A stretch of DNA of 64,000 nt from Treponema sp. GTDB lineage: Bacteria; Spirochaetota; Spirochaetia; Treponematales; Treponemataceae. This document shows, piece after piece, positions 7,847-16,103 of the stretch. The notes beneath the pieces were generated by a model that saw nothing but the letters and a program-made list of their open reading frames with translations, ran no database searches and was not told the DNA's origin. The stretch spans positions 1 to 64,000 of the forward strand of contig JAKSTP010000011.1 in NCBI GenBank assembly GCA_024402505.1, in the 5' to 3' direction. The position numbers and the translations under genes are program-made. Numbering within the stretch: position 1 is the stretch's first letter; each line of letters starts with the position of its first letter.

Positions 7847-9598
7847 CTAGATTGTCATGCTTTTATTGTTTACATTGTCTGAAATGTATGCGGCAAAGTC
7901 ACTTACTGTCATGGTCTGCTGCTGTTTTCCGCTTGAAGGACGGAATCGAACACAAACAGAGTTTTCGTCTTTTTCACGCTGTCCTACAACCAGAATGTAT
8001 GGAACTTTGTGTTCAGATGTAAGCACCTTGATCTTGCTCTTCATGTTGTCGTCGCTTGTGTAAGCATTTGAGCGGAAGCCAAGGGCAGACAGTTTGTCTG
8101 AAACTTCCTGAGCATAGTCGTTGAAGTCAGTGCCTACAGGTACAACGGCAACCTGTTCAAAGTGAAGCCATGTTGGAAGGCATCCAGCAAAGTTTTCAAT
8201 AAGAATACCCATGAAGCGTTCAATAGAACCAAGAACGGCACGGTGAAGCATTACAGGGTGGTGCTTCTGGTTATCGTTTCCAATGTACTGAGCATTCAGA
8301 CGTTCTGCACTTGGAAGCTGGTAGTCAAGCTGGATTGTACCACACTGCCACTGGCGTCCAATAGCATCAATCAAAGTGAATTCAAGTTTTGGTCCGTAGA
8401 AAGCACCTTCGCCTTCCTGGATTTCATATTCCATGCCGGCGGCTTTACATGCAGCACCAAGTTTTGCTTCTGCCTGCTGCCAGGTTTCAATTGTTCCAAC
8501 GTGATCTTCTGGCATTGTTGAAAGTTTTACAAGAAGGTTCTTGTCGAATCCAAAATCTTTGTATACATCAAGAAGCAGTTTACAGAATCTAGTAACTTCA
8601 GCTTCAATCTGTTCTTCTGTACAGATAATGTGTGCGTCATCCTGAACAAAGCCGCGAACACGCATAATACCGTGCAAAGTTCCGCTAGGTTCGTTTCGTA
8701 CACAGTGTCCAAACTCTGCAAGACGCAAAGGAAGGTCTTTGTAAGAACGTGGACGTGAATTAAAGATTTCAAGAGCACCAGGACAGTTCATTGGTTTTAC
8801 AGCAAACTGTTTTTTCTCAGATTCTGTTGTAAACATGTTCTTCTGGTAGTGTCCCCAGTGTCCTGAACGTTCCCAAAGTGTACGTGGCATAATGGCTGGA
8901 GTATTAACTTCCTGGTATCCGTCTTTTCTGATTTTATCGCGGATATAATCCTGGAGAGTAACGTACATATTCCATCCGTTTGGATGCCAGAATACCTGAC
9001 CTGGATCTTCTGGATCAAGGTGGAAGAGGTCCAGTTCCTGACCAAGTTTACGGTGGTCACGTTTTTCTGCTTCTTCCAGCATTTTCAGGTAGTCTTTAAG
9101 ATCATTTGGTTTTGCAAAACAAACTGCGTAAAGACGGGTAAGCATCTGACGGTCAGAATCTCCGCGCCAGTAAGCACCTGCAACCTTTGTAAGTTTAAAA
9201 GCCTGTCCGTTGATTTCTTTTGTTGATGCAACGTGTGGACCGCGGCAAAGGTCAAGATAACCGTCCTGTTCGTAAGTTGTAATAACTGCATCAGATGGAA
9301 GATCGTTGATGAGTTCAACTTTATAAGGCTGATCCTTAAAAAGTTTAAGAGCTTCGTCTTTTGAAACTTCTTTTCTTACGAATTCAGCATTTGATGCAAG
9401 AATCTTGCGCATTTCTTTTTCGATGGCAGGAAAATCTGCATCAGAAATCTTGGTTTCTCCAAAATCAAAGTCGTAGTAAAATCCGGTATCGATGGCAGGT
9501 CCGATAGCAATTTTAGTGTCTGGATACAAGTGAAGCACTGCTTCAGCCATAACGTGAGCACAACTGTGTCTGATAATCTGCAATTTTTCGTCTGCCAT
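7847..9598 (-). CDS. thrS: Threonine--tRNA ligase lacking the TGS domain
   Basis: A 583-residue class II synthetase. It begins directly with the editing domain (HSCAH at residues 11-15, CRGPH near 120), so the roughly 60-residue N-terminal TGS domain of E. coli ThrRS is missing. The catalytic core has [17 protein letters not shown] (motif 2), the zinc ligands in MNCPG, DDAH and HHPVMLH, and [11 protein letters not shown] (motif 3), followed by the anticodon-binding domain. ATG 9598 has AGAGG 9-10 nt upstream. It is convergent with the TPR gene. Editing of mis-charged Ser-tRNA should be retained. Confidence 0.96.
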   Translation of the reverse strand: MADEKLQIIRHSCAHVMAEAVLHLYPDTKIAIGPAIDTGFYYDFDFGETKISDADFPAIEKEMRKILASNAEFVRKEVSKDEALKLFKDQPYKVELINDLPSDAVITTYEQDGYLDLCRGPHVASTKEINGQAFKLTKVAGAYWRGDSDRQMLTRLYAVCFAKPNDLKDYLKMLEEAEKRDHRKLGQELDLFHLDPEDPGQVFWHPNGWNMYVTLQDYIRDKIRKDGYQEVNTPAIMPRTLWERSGHWGHYQKNMFTTESEKKQFAVKPMNCPGALEIFNSRPRSYKDLPLRLAEFGHCVRNEPSGTLHGIMRVRGFVQDDAHIICTEEQIEAEVTRFCKLLLDVYKDFGFDKNLLVKLSTMPEDHVGTIETWQQAEAKLGAACKAAGMEYEIQEGEGAFYGPKLEFTLIDAIGRQWQCGTIQLDYQLPSAERLNAQYIGNDNQKHHPVMLHRAVLGSIERFMGILIENFAGCLPTWLHFEQVAVVPVGTDFNDYAQEVSDKLSALGFRSNAYTSDDNMKSKIKVLTSEHKVPYILVVGQREKDENSVCVRFRPSSGKQQQTMTVSDFAAYISDNVNNKSMTI

Positions 9599-9621
9599 AA
9601 TTTTACCTCTTTATTTTGGTT

Positions 9622-9660
9622 AAAAAAAATATAGTGTTGTCAGAATAATTCTAACAACAC
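9622..9660 (-). terminator. Terminator behind the GH130 gene
   Basis: A 13-bp inverted repeat with one mismatch (GTGTTGTCAGAAT at 9634-9646 against 9648-9660) that on the minus strand runs through four bases into eight T residues. It lies between the GH130 gene and thrS. Confidence 0.75.
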
Positions 9661-9698
9661 CATATTATAGTAAATTACTTACTTTGTTTCAATTAAGC

Positions 9699-10718
9699 TT
9701 AGAATTTGCCTTCATTGCCGTCGTTTCCAACAAGTTCGTTGTGTTCTTTTACAAACTTAACGCATTCATCAACTGTAGTAAAACAAAGTCCTACAACAGT
9801 GTCTGCACATCCGTAGTAAATGGCAATGCGGCCAGTATCCTGATCAGCAAGAGCTGCCACAGGGAAGGCTACGTTTGGAACAAAACCAGTAGTTTCGTAA
9901 GGTTCTTCAGGTGTAAGCATGTAAGCGTTAGAACGGTAAAGAACTTTAGAAGGGCAGTCCTTATCAAGAATTGCTGCACTGAATGAATAAACAAATCCGT
10001 CACAGGTTGTAGCAACACCGTGGTAGAATACAAGCCATCCTTCATCAATTTCGATTGGAGCAGGCCCTGTTCCGATTTTTACTCCCTGCCACCAGGCTGA
10101 TCCACCTCTCTGCATTACAAGACGGTGTTCTCCCCAGTAAGTAAGGTCTGGAGATTTTGAAAGAAGAACATCACCAAATGGAGTGTGACCTGAATCACTT
10201 GGTCGTGAAAGCATAATGTATTTATTGTCGATTTTACGTGGGAAAAGTACACCGTTTCTGTTGAAAGGAAGAGTCGGGTTTTCCATGCGGGTAAACTCTA
10301 CGAAATCTTTTGTTTTAGCCATACAGATTGCAGCACCGTCAAAATCGCCGCACCACATAATGTAGTAAGTGTCATCAATTTTTATACAGCGTGGATCATA
10401 TGCGTAGTAAGGGTCCCAAGGATTTCCCTGTTCATCTTTCATGTGGATTTTTTCTTTCTGAAATGTCCAGTGGATTCCGTCTGGAGAGTCGCCAACGTAA
10501 AGAAATGGACGGGCAGTGTAATCTTCACAGCGGAAAACACCTTTGAAGGCTCCTTTCCATGAAACTACAGCACTGTTATAAATGCGTCCCATGCCTGGAA
10601 ATGGGTTTCGTCCGATTACAGGGTTTGCGCTGTATCGCCATACAGGAAGATTCCATCCTTCAGGTTTGTCCTGCCATGGAATGTTTGGTAATGATTCACC
10701 GTTAATAATTTTACTCAT
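9699..10718 (-). CDS. Glycoside phosphorylase, GH130 family (mannoside phosphorylase type)
   Basis: A 339-residue five-bladed beta-propeller protein of family GH130, whose members phosphorolyse beta-mannosides to mannose-1-phosphate. Family features include NPVIGRNP, RIYNSAVV, FRCEDY, the AYDPRC blade, GVLFPRK and WWQGVKIGTGPAPI. There is no signal peptide. The exact substrate (mannosyl-glucose, mannobiose or an N-glycan fragment) cannot be read from sequence. ATG 10718 follows GGAGG by about 7 nt. The gene stands alone with its own promoter and terminator. With the GH36 enzyme it fits intracellular galactomannan breakdown. Confidence 0.88.
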   Translation of the reverse strand: MSKIINGESLPNIPWQDKPEGWNLPVWRYSANPVIGRNPFPGMGRIYNSAVVSWKGAFKGVFRCEDYTARPFLYVGDSPDGIHWTFQKEKIHMKDEQGNPWDPYYAYDPRCIKIDDTYYIMWCGDFDGAAICMAKTKDFVEFTRMENPTLPFNRNGVLFPRKIDNKYIMLSRPSDSGHTPFGDVLLSKSPDLTYWGEHRLVMQRGGSAWWQGVKIGTGPAPIEIDEGWLVFYHGVATTCDGFVYSFSAAILDKDCPSKVLYRSNAYMLTPEEPYETTGFVPNVAFPVAALADQDTGRIAIYYGCADTVVGLCFTTVDECVKFVKEHNELVGNDGNEGKF

Positions 10719-10738
10719 AAAGAGCCTCCATATGTATA

Positions 10739-10767
10739 TTATTAAGCTAATAAATTTATAAAGTCAA
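10739..10767 (-). promoter_or_regulatory. Sigma-70 promoter of the GH130 gene
   Basis: On the minus strand, TTGACT (10767-10762), 17 nt, TAATAA (10744-10739). It sits just upstream of a normal GGAGG ribosome-binding site, in contrast to the leaderless promoters elsewhere in the window. Confidence 0.7.
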
Positions 10768-10823
10768 GTAATTAAGTTAAAATATTGATAAAATAGAGTC
10801 TTTATCTAAATGATTTTTGATAA

Positions 10824-10829
10824 TATAAT
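10824..10829 (+). promoter_or_regulatory. -10 box of rlmJ, 6 nt before the start codon
   Basis: A perfect TATAAT ends 6 nt before ATG 10836 and there is no Shine-Dalgarno sequence. The -35 region (TTTATC at 10801-10806, 17-nt spacing) is weak. The arrangement matches the leaderless pattern seen at ispG and prfB. Confidence 0.5.
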
Positions 10830-10835
10830 AAAAAT

Positions 10836-11711
10836 ATGCTCAGTTATATTCACGCCTATCATGCAGGAAATCACGCTGATATCCTAAAGCATTTTGTACT
10901 TACAAGCGTCATAAACTATATGAATAAAAAGGACAAACCTTATACCTTTTTTGATACTCATTCAGCTTCCGGTGTTTACAATATTGAAGATGAGCGTGCA
11001 TTAAAAACAGGCGAAATGGAAGAGGGTTTTCTAAAGCTTTCAAAAAATTACATAACCCAAAATCCTGACTATAACTGCTATCTTAATACAGTCCAGTCTT
11101 TTTTATCAGAAAATAAATATCCTGGAAGTCCATTTATCGAGCTTTCACTTTTACGAAAAACTGATAATGCTGTTTTTTCAGACCTTCATCCACAGGAATT
11201 TGAAAACTTAAAATCAAATGTTAAGGATTTTGTAAAAAATCATCCTGATGCAGCTAAAGTTCAGGTTCATCACCGGAATGGATTTGAAATGCTTAAAAGT
11301 CTTACACCTCCTCAAACTAAAAGGGGAGCAGTCCTTATTGATCCAAGCTACGAAGAAACAGAAGATTATCTTGATGTTTCAGACACTGTTGATGCTGTTC
11401 TTCACAAATGGGCAGGGGCTGTTATTATGGTGTGGTATCCGTTGCTTAGTCACCGCAGTGAAGAAATTGAACTTCTGGTAGAAAGACTGGAAGCAAGTGC
11501 ACAGCGTTTTGCCATGGGAAAATGCGTTGATTTTAGATTGCAGGTGCAGGATGAAAATGCCCATGTTGAATCAAAACTGGAAGACACAGATTCCACAAAA
11601 CCCCGTTTGTATGGAAGCGGAGTTTTTGTAATAAACCCGCCTTTTACACTTGAAGAAACAGTTAAACCAGAAATTGAGAAAATAGAAAAGCTTTTATACA
11701 GAGAAAACTAG
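10836..11711 (+). CDS. rlmJ: 23S rRNA (adenine(2030)-N6)-methyltransferase
   Basis: A 291-residue RlmJ-family enzyme (formerly YhiR) that methylates A2030 (E. coli numbering) of 23S rRNA. The family signature YHAGNHADILKHFVL is at the N-terminus, FFDTHSASGVY follows, and the catalytic N6-adenine methyltransferase motif reads DPSYE rather than DPPYE. Length is close to the family norm of about 280. It converges with the ParB-like gene with only 1 nt between stop codons. Confidence 0.93.
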   Translation: MLSYIHAYHAGNHADILKHFVLTSVINYMNKKDKPYTFFDTHSASGVYNIEDERALKTGEMEEGFLKLSKNYITQNPDYNCYLNTVQSFLSENKYPGSPFIELSLLRKTDNAVFSDLHPQEFENLKSNVKDFVKNHPDAAKVQVHHRNGFEMLKSLTPPQTKRGAVLIDPSYEETEDYLDVSDTVDAVLHKWAGAVIMVWYPLLSHRSEEIELLVERLEASAQRFAMGKCVDFRLQVQDENAHVESKLEDTDSTKPRLYGSGVFVINPPFTLEETVKPEIEKIEKLLYREN

Positions 11712-11712
11712 T

Positions 11713-12120
11713 TTATTTTTTTGAAGGTCTTTCAAAGAAATCACGGATTTTTTCGAAAAGATGCTTGAAGAAAAGAAAGATTCTGTAAAAAATATTTGGA
11801 TGGCGAAGTCTCTGAAGTCTTTTGTAGCCTTCCATAAGTTCATCATCAGTAAACTCTTTACGCTGGTTGTTTTCTTCCAGTTCCATTTCAAGAGTATCTG
11901 CTTCACTCATGTTTTCGATTATATTCGCATTGATGTTGGTCCAGTTTAAAAGCTTTGCTGCCTGAAGCCGGCGTTCACCTGCAATCAGTTCGTATTTTTT
12001 GTTGATGGTAATAGGATTCATAAGACCGTAAAGGCGAAGACTTTCTTTTAAATCGTCAAGGTTACCAAGATCTTTTCGAACTCTTTTACGGATTTTAATG
12101 TCTTTAATAGGTACCAGCAT
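11713..12120 (-). CDS. Stand-alone ParB/Sulfiredoxin-like nuclease-fold domain protein
   Basis: A 135-residue protein starting at ATG 12120 (MLVPIKDIKI), 4 nt after the PBP1A stop, with GGAG overlapping the end of PBP1A, so translation is probably coupled. Residues 1-90 are the ParB N-terminal CTP-binding fold: I..R.R.DL, GLMNPITI and the conserved GERRLQAAKLL box. The helix-turn-helix and dimer domains of chromosome-partition ParB are absent. The tail (IFYRIFLFFKHLFEKIRDFF) is an aromatic amphipathic or membrane-associated helix. Function unknown; a CTP switch linked to the cell wall is speculation. Confidence 0.75.
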   Translation of the reverse strand: MLVPIKDIKIRKRVRKDLGNLDDLKESLRLYGLMNPITINKKYELIAGERRLQAAKLLNWTNINANIIENMSEADTLEMELEENNQRKEFTDDELMEGYKRLQRLRHPNIFYRIFLFFKHLFEKIRDFFERPSKK

Positions 12121-12124
12121 AAAC

Positions 12125-14677
12125 TTACTCCATCCAGGTGTTGTATTCTGGATAAACATCAACAATTGAAGATTCACGTCCTGTGTATGTATCGTTCTCA
12201 TCTTTTGATGGAGCAACATAGTTTGCATCCAGGAAGTCAAGGTTCAATGTAAGAGGTGAGTCATCGACTGGCTGAGCAAATCGATAACCGGATTTATACA
12301 TTGCGTTCTGCAGACGAATGTATGCAATTGTAGAGCCAGTGTTATTGGAGTGGATAGGACAAAGTTCTGTTGGCTGTGTACCTTCCAGGAACCACTGTGT
12401 TGTAAGGTGTGATCCACACTCGTCTGTTGGAAGCCCACCGCTTTCAGAACAAACTGTTGCTTTTATTACTCCGGTCTGTGGCTGCTGGAACTGTTTTAAT
12501 GGCAGATCCTTGTGGATCTCACTGAAGTAATCACCCCAGGCATGTCCTGCAAGAGTAGAACCAGTAATATTAAGACCAAGAGACTGACCAGGTTTGTCGA
12601 ATCCGAACCAGAATGCAGCTGCGTAGTAAGGTGAGAATCCACAGGTCCAGGCATCTGCCCAGTTCTGTGTAGTACCGGTTTTTCCGGCCATTGGGAATGT
12701 ATAAAGTTTTCCTTTCTGATCACGATAGTTGAATTTTGAAGCCTGGCGCCACAAAGTACCACCGTGAACTACAGTCTGTTTAAGAAGTTCTGTCATTACA
12801 AAAGATGTCTGAGGTGTAATAACCTGAATCTTATCACCTTTAGAAGCCTGTTCTCGTCTAAGCTCAAGTTCCGGATTAAGAATTACGTTACCGTTTTTAT
12901 CTTCAACAGTTCGGATGGCAATTGGTGTAACTTCCTTACCGCCGTTTGCAAAGATGGCATAGGCTCTGGCCATTTCAACAGGACGTACAGAACAAACACC
13001 AAGACCGATTGGATAACCTGGAACAAAAGCCCGGGCCTGAGTTTCTGTTTTTGGAATGCCAAGAAGAGCTGTAGCACGGTTGATGGCAGCTTCAAAGCCA
13101 ATGCCGTCAAGAATCTTAAGGGATGGAACGTTCATTGAGTGAATCAAAGCGTACCAAACCTGAACGTTTCCTTCCCATTCGCCCAGGAAGTTCTGAGGAA
13201 TATAAGGTTTTCCATCGGCAGTGTGGAATACTACCGGTGTATCTGAGATCATTGTCGTAGGTGTGAATTTTCCTGAATCCATGGCGGCAGAGTAGTAAAG
13301 CGGTTTAAATGTAGAACCTGGCTGAACTTTTGCCTGAATTGCACGGATAAACTGGTTTTCTGAATCGAATTTACTTCCGCCTACAAGAGCATCAATATAG
13401 CCTGTATCAACTCCAAGGGAAATCATTGTTCCTTCGATAGTTGTTTTTTCATTTTCCTGTTTTGCAAGAGCATTTGCCTTGTTGATAATGTTTACCTTAA
13501 GGTTTTCTGTACCAGTCATCATGGAAACAAGGTCAAGAACAGGATTGATGGTGTTCATGAACTCAGATTTTGCCACGCTCTTTGATCTTTGTGCCGAAAC
13601 TTTCATTTCAGGAATGTTGAACATAAGGGCCAGCATTTCAGTCATTGGAATGTATGTAGAGAAAGCAAGATTTGACCGGCTGGTATGCTCACGCTGATAA
13701 CGTTCGTTTGCTTCCACAATATATTTATCCATAACTCGCTGGGCCACTGCCTGATGAGAAAGATCCAGTGTGGTGTTTACGGTAAATCCACTGGTGTAAA
13801 TATCGTCGGAACCGTAAATCATTGTAGCCAGTTCACGGCGGACATATTCACTGAACCAAGGGGCTTTGTCATCCCGCATAAAATAAGCTGATGAAGAAGT
13901 TCGTGTATAATCAAAACCGGCCCAGTAATCTTCAAAAGAACGGTCTGCTTCATCCTGAGTAATGTAATTGAAAGAAACCATGGATGCAAGAACATCAGCC
14001 TGTCGGTTCTTGGCACGGTTAGGATGATCAAAAGGATTGTAGAAAGCCGGGTTTGAAAGCTGGATTACAAGAAGTGCAGATTCAGCCGGAGTGATTTCTG
14101 TTGCTCCATGACCAAAATAATATTTTGAAGCAGCATTAACACCGTATGTTCCGCCACCAAAATAAATCTTGTTCAGGTAAAGTTCAAGGATTTCATTTTT
14201 TGAATAACGGCGTTCCATCTGAATGGCGTACCACAATTCAAGAAGCTTTCGTTTAAGTGACATTTCTGTTCGGTCACAGTAAAGCGTACCGGCAATCTGC
14301 TGGGTAAGGGTAGAACCACCACCTAAAGACTGACCTGTAAGTTTACCAATAACGGCACGGAGAACAGCTTTTACCGTAAATCCAGGATGTGAATAGAAAA
14401 TGCGGTCTTCACGGGTAATAAGAGCGTCAACCATGTGCTGAGGAAGATTGTTGAATGCAATGATTTCACGTTTTTCATCGGAAACAAATTCTGTAATAAC
14501 TTCGCCATTGATATCAAGAAGTTTTGTTGGCAAAGCAGTGTCGAATTCGGTAATAAATTCAGATCGTTTAAGATTTTCAGTCTCTGATACTGCAAACCCA
14601 AGTGCTGTACCAAAAATAGCACAGAAGAAGAGTGTGAAAAACAAGAAGATGATCAGAGGTATTTTCCGATGTTTCAT
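12125..14677 (-). CDS. Penicillin-binding protein 1A, bifunctional glycosyltransferase/transpeptidase
   Basis: About 850 residues. The N-terminus has a cytoplasmic stub and one membrane anchor (PLIIFLFFTLFFCAIFG). The GT51 domain shows ITREDRIFYSHPGF, GGSTLTQQIAGTLY and RKLLELWYAIQMERRYSKNEILELYLNKIYFG. The transpeptidase domain shows the serine motif PGSTFKP, SMN near VWYALIHSMNVPS, and KTGTT. It polymerises and cross-links periplasmic peptidoglycan. Two in-frame ATGs exist (14683, 14677). I chose 14677 because a TTGAAA-17-TATATT promoter ends 6 nt upstream, within the longer frame. A ParB-like gene follows in the same transcript. Confidence 0.94.
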   Translation of the reverse strand: MKHRKIPLIIFLFFTLFFCAIFGTALGFAVSETENLKRSEFITEFDTALPTKLLDINGEVITEFVSDEKREIIAFNNLPQHMVDALITREDRIFYSHPGFTVKAVLRAVIGKLTGQSLGGGSTLTQQIAGTLYCDRTEMSLKRKLLELWYAIQMERRYSKNEILELYLNKIYFGGGTYGVNAASKYYFGHGATEITPAESALLVIQLSNPAFYNPFDHPNRAKNRQADVLASMVSFNYITQDEADRSFEDYWAGFDYTRTSSSAYFMRDDKAPWFSEYVRRELATMIYGSDDIYTSGFTVNTTLDLSHQAVAQRVMDKYIVEANERYQREHTSRSNLAFSTYIPMTEMLALMFNIPEMKVSAQRSKSVAKSEFMNTINPVLDLVSMMTGTENLKVNIINKANALAKQENEKTTIEGTMISLGVDTGYIDALVGGSKFDSENQFIRAIQAKVQPGSTFKPLYYSAAMDSGKFTPTTMISDTPVVFHTADGKPYIPQNFLGEWEGNVQVWYALIHSMNVPSLKILDGIGFEAAINRATALLGIPKTETQARAFVPGYPIGLGVCSVRPVEMARAYAIFANGGKEVTPIAIRTVEDKNGNVILNPELELRREQASKGDKIQVITPQTSFVMTELLKQTVVHGGTLWRQASKFNYRDQKGKLYTFPMAGKTGTTQNWADAWTCGFSPYYAAAFWFGFDKPGQSLGLNITGSTLAGHAWGDYFSEIHKDLPLKQFQQPQTGVIKATVCSESGGLPTDECGSHLTTQWFLEGTQPTELCPIHSNNTGSTIAYIRLQNAMYKSGYRFAQPVDDSPLTLNLDFLDANYVAPSKDENDTYTGRESSIVDVYPEYNTWME

Positions 14678-14683
14678 ATTCAT

Positions 14684-14712
14684 AATATAGTAGAAAAATC
14701 ACTTTATTTCAA
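14684..14712 (-). promoter_or_regulatory. Promoter of PBP1A, apparently leaderless
   Basis: On the minus strand, TTGAAA (14712-14707), 17 nt, TATATT (14689-14684), 6 nt, ATG at 14677. No Shine-Dalgarno sequence is present in front of either possible ATG. Confidence 0.7.
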
Positions 14713-14717
14713 TAAAC

Positions 14718-14748
14718 AAAAAAAAAGGCACGGATCTAAGTCCGTGCC
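14718..14748 (-). terminator. Rho-independent terminator of small RNA candidate 2
   Basis: An 8-bp stem GGCACGGA/TCCGTGCC with loop CTTAGA (minus strand), followed by nine T residues. It lies just upstream of the PBP1A promoter. Confidence 0.9.
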
Positions 14749-14802
14749 AATGCCCATCAGGCTTATCAGGGACATGGGTGGGAGGGGAAAATGTCCCTGA
14801 TA
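14718..14802 (-). ncRNA. Candidate sigma-28-dependent small RNA 2 with C-rich loop
   Basis: A roughly 85-nt transcript is predicted from the sigma-28 promoter at 14809-14836. It has a perfect 12-bp hairpin (TATCAGGGACAT, 14764-14775, with 14791-14802) presenting a 15-nt loop that reads UUUCCCCUCCCACCC. A terminator hairpin (GGCACGGA and TCCGTGCC arms) and nine U residues follow. The loop contains CCUCC, the complement of GGAGG. C-rich loops of this kind pair with ribosome-binding sites in known Gram-positive regulatory RNAs. There is no reading frame of note. Confidence 0.6.
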
Positions 14803-14808
14803 TTTATA

Positions 14809-14836
14809 TTATCGACATTGATAGTAAAAATCTTTA
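14809..14836 (-). promoter_or_regulatory. Sigma-28 promoter of small RNA candidate 2
   Basis: On the minus strand, TAAAGATT (14836-14829), 12 nt, GTCGATAA (14816-14809). It differs from TAAAGTTT-N11-GCCGATAA by three bases and one spacer base. It lies in the gap after the M23 peptidase gene. Confidence 0.7.
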
Positions 14837-14852
14837 ATCGAAAATAAAAAAA

Positions 14853-15776
14853 TTATTCAATTTTTGGAAGAAATTGTTCAGGATTCTGGGCAACACCGTC
14901 TGTGCGTATTTCAAAGTGAAGGTGAGGCCCCGTAGTTTTGCCTGTGTTTCCTGAAAGTGCAATCACATCTCCTTTGAAAACCTTCTGCCCCTGTTTTACT
15001 TTCATTGTATTCAGGTGAGCATAAACCGATGTTGTTTTTTTATCACTGTGAAGGATTATGATGCAGTTTCCAAAAGTTGGATCGTAGCCTGCATAGGTAA
15101 CCTCACCGTCTTTTGCAGCCATAACGAGAGTGTCTTCATTGCAGGCAAAATCAATGCCGTTGTGATCTTTCCAGGTGCCTGTTACCGGGCTAATGCGCTT
15201 TCCGAATTTAGAAGAAATGTAGAAGCTGTCTTTTTTTACAGGAAGAATCATTGATGAATCTGTGAAAAATGCCCGTTCAGTTGAATCAAAACGGAGACCT
15301 GGAAAAAAATAGAAGATTTCATCATTTATGGAAAAGGAAATTATGCCTTCATCTTCAAAATGGCTTTTGTATTTTTCAAACAGCAGAATCTGTGTGTTGT
15401 TTTTAGGTGACGAACTTACAAAAAGCCCCTGAACTGTTGGCAGAAGAATTGTTTTTCCTTCAAGATTTTGTGTGAACTCATTCAGGTTGTTTAGTGTTGC
15501 TATGGTGTCGTAAAGAATGTTTGTACGGGCCGAAATCTGCGAAAGTTTTGAAAAATCCTTGGTGGCCTTGTATGTAAAGAAAAGTATTAAAGGTGACTGG
15601 CTTTTTGTAGAAAGCTTGTAATTGTCATCAACAATGGAAATGTATTCCTTGAAAATATCATTGTAAGGTGAAAGGGAAGTAAGTTCCGGAAGATTTCCAA
15701 AATTGATTTTTTTAGGCTGGGAAAAAAGGGAACTTATAAAAACAAAGAAAAAAATAAAGATGAGAGATTTTTTCAT
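14853..15776 (-). CDS. Exported M23-family metallopeptidase
   Basis: A 307-residue protein with a signal peptide (MKKSLIFIFFFVFISSLFSQ) and a C-terminal LytM/M23 zinc peptidase domain. Zinc ligands are in HNGIDFAC (H...D) and HLHFEI; the segment KFGKRISPVTG just before them is also typical. It probably trims or remodels peptidoglycan cross-bridges in the periplasm. The middle region (residues 25-190) has no motif I can name. No Shine-Dalgarno sequence precedes ATG 15776. The gene follows a ferredoxin terminator. Confidence 0.88.
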   Translation of the reverse strand: MKKSLIFIFFFVFISSLFSQPKKINFGNLPELTSLSPYNDIFKEYISIVDDNYKLSTKSQSPLILFFTYKATKDFSKLSQISARTNILYDTIATLNNLNEFTQNLEGKTILLPTVQGLFVSSSPKNNTQILLFEKYKSHFEDEGIISFSINDEIFYFFPGLRFDSTERAFFTDSSMILPVKKDSFYISSKFGKRISPVTGTWKDHNGIDFACNEDTLVMAAKDGEVTYAGYDPTFGNCIIILHSDKKTTSVYAHLNTMKVKQGQKVFKGDVIALSGNTGKTTGPHLHFEIRTDGVAQNPEQFLPKIE

Positions 15777-15791
15777 GAGGGCTGGTTAAAT

Positions 15792-15832
15792 AAAAAAAGA
15801 TTTCCACCGGGAAAGGCAGAAATCTTTTTTTT
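15792..15832 (-). terminator. Terminator behind the ferredoxin gene
   Basis: Inverted repeat AAAAAAAGATTTC against GAAATCTTTTTTT around a G/C-containing loop. The T tract works on either strand; in context it ends the ferredoxin transcript. Confidence 0.8.
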
Positions 15833-15834
15833 AC

Positions 15835-16005
15835 TTATTCTTCAGAAATTGCTTCTGTTGGACAAGAAGCAGCACAAGAACCACAGCTGATACATGTTCC
15901 TGCATCGATTTCGCGTTTTCCGTCTTTTTCAGAAATTGCTGAAACAGGGCAGTCAGATTCACATGCACCACAGTTGATACAAGCGTCAGAAATTTTGTAT
16001 GCCAT
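15835..16005 (-). CDS. 2[4Fe-4S] ferredoxin
   Basis: A 56-residue protein starting MAYKISDACINC. Two classical C-x2-C-x2-C-x3-CP cluster motifs are present: CINCGACESDCP (residues 9-20) and CISCGSCAASCP (about 38-49). It is a clostridial-type low-potential electron carrier. GGGAG lies 7 nt before ATG 16005. It is flanked by its own promoter and terminator, so it is a single-gene unit. A role in feeding electrons to the neighbouring radical enzymes (NrdG) or IspG is possible but not shown. Confidence 0.95.
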   Translation of the reverse strand: MAYKISDACINCGACESDCPVSAISEKDGKREIDAGTCISCGSCAASCPTEAISEE

Positions 16006-16034
16006 ATTTATCTCCCAATAAAAATGATGACTTA

Positions 16035-16063
16035 ATAATACACTATTTTGAAACTGCTATCAA
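16035..16063 (-). promoter_or_regulatory. Sigma-70 promoter of the ferredoxin gene
   Basis: On the minus strand, TTGATA (16063-16058), 17 nt, TATTAT (16040-16035). It directly follows the tRNA terminator. Confidence 0.65.
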
Positions 16064-16099
16064 GAAAAAAAAAGAACTTCCGTTTCCGAAAGTTCTTTT
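16064..16099 (-). terminator. Terminator behind tRNA(CAT)
   Basis: AAAAGAACTT and AAGTTCTTTT arms with a short loop. On the minus strand the second arm continues into a long T run. Confidence 0.85.
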
Positions 16100-16103
16100 G
16101 AAG

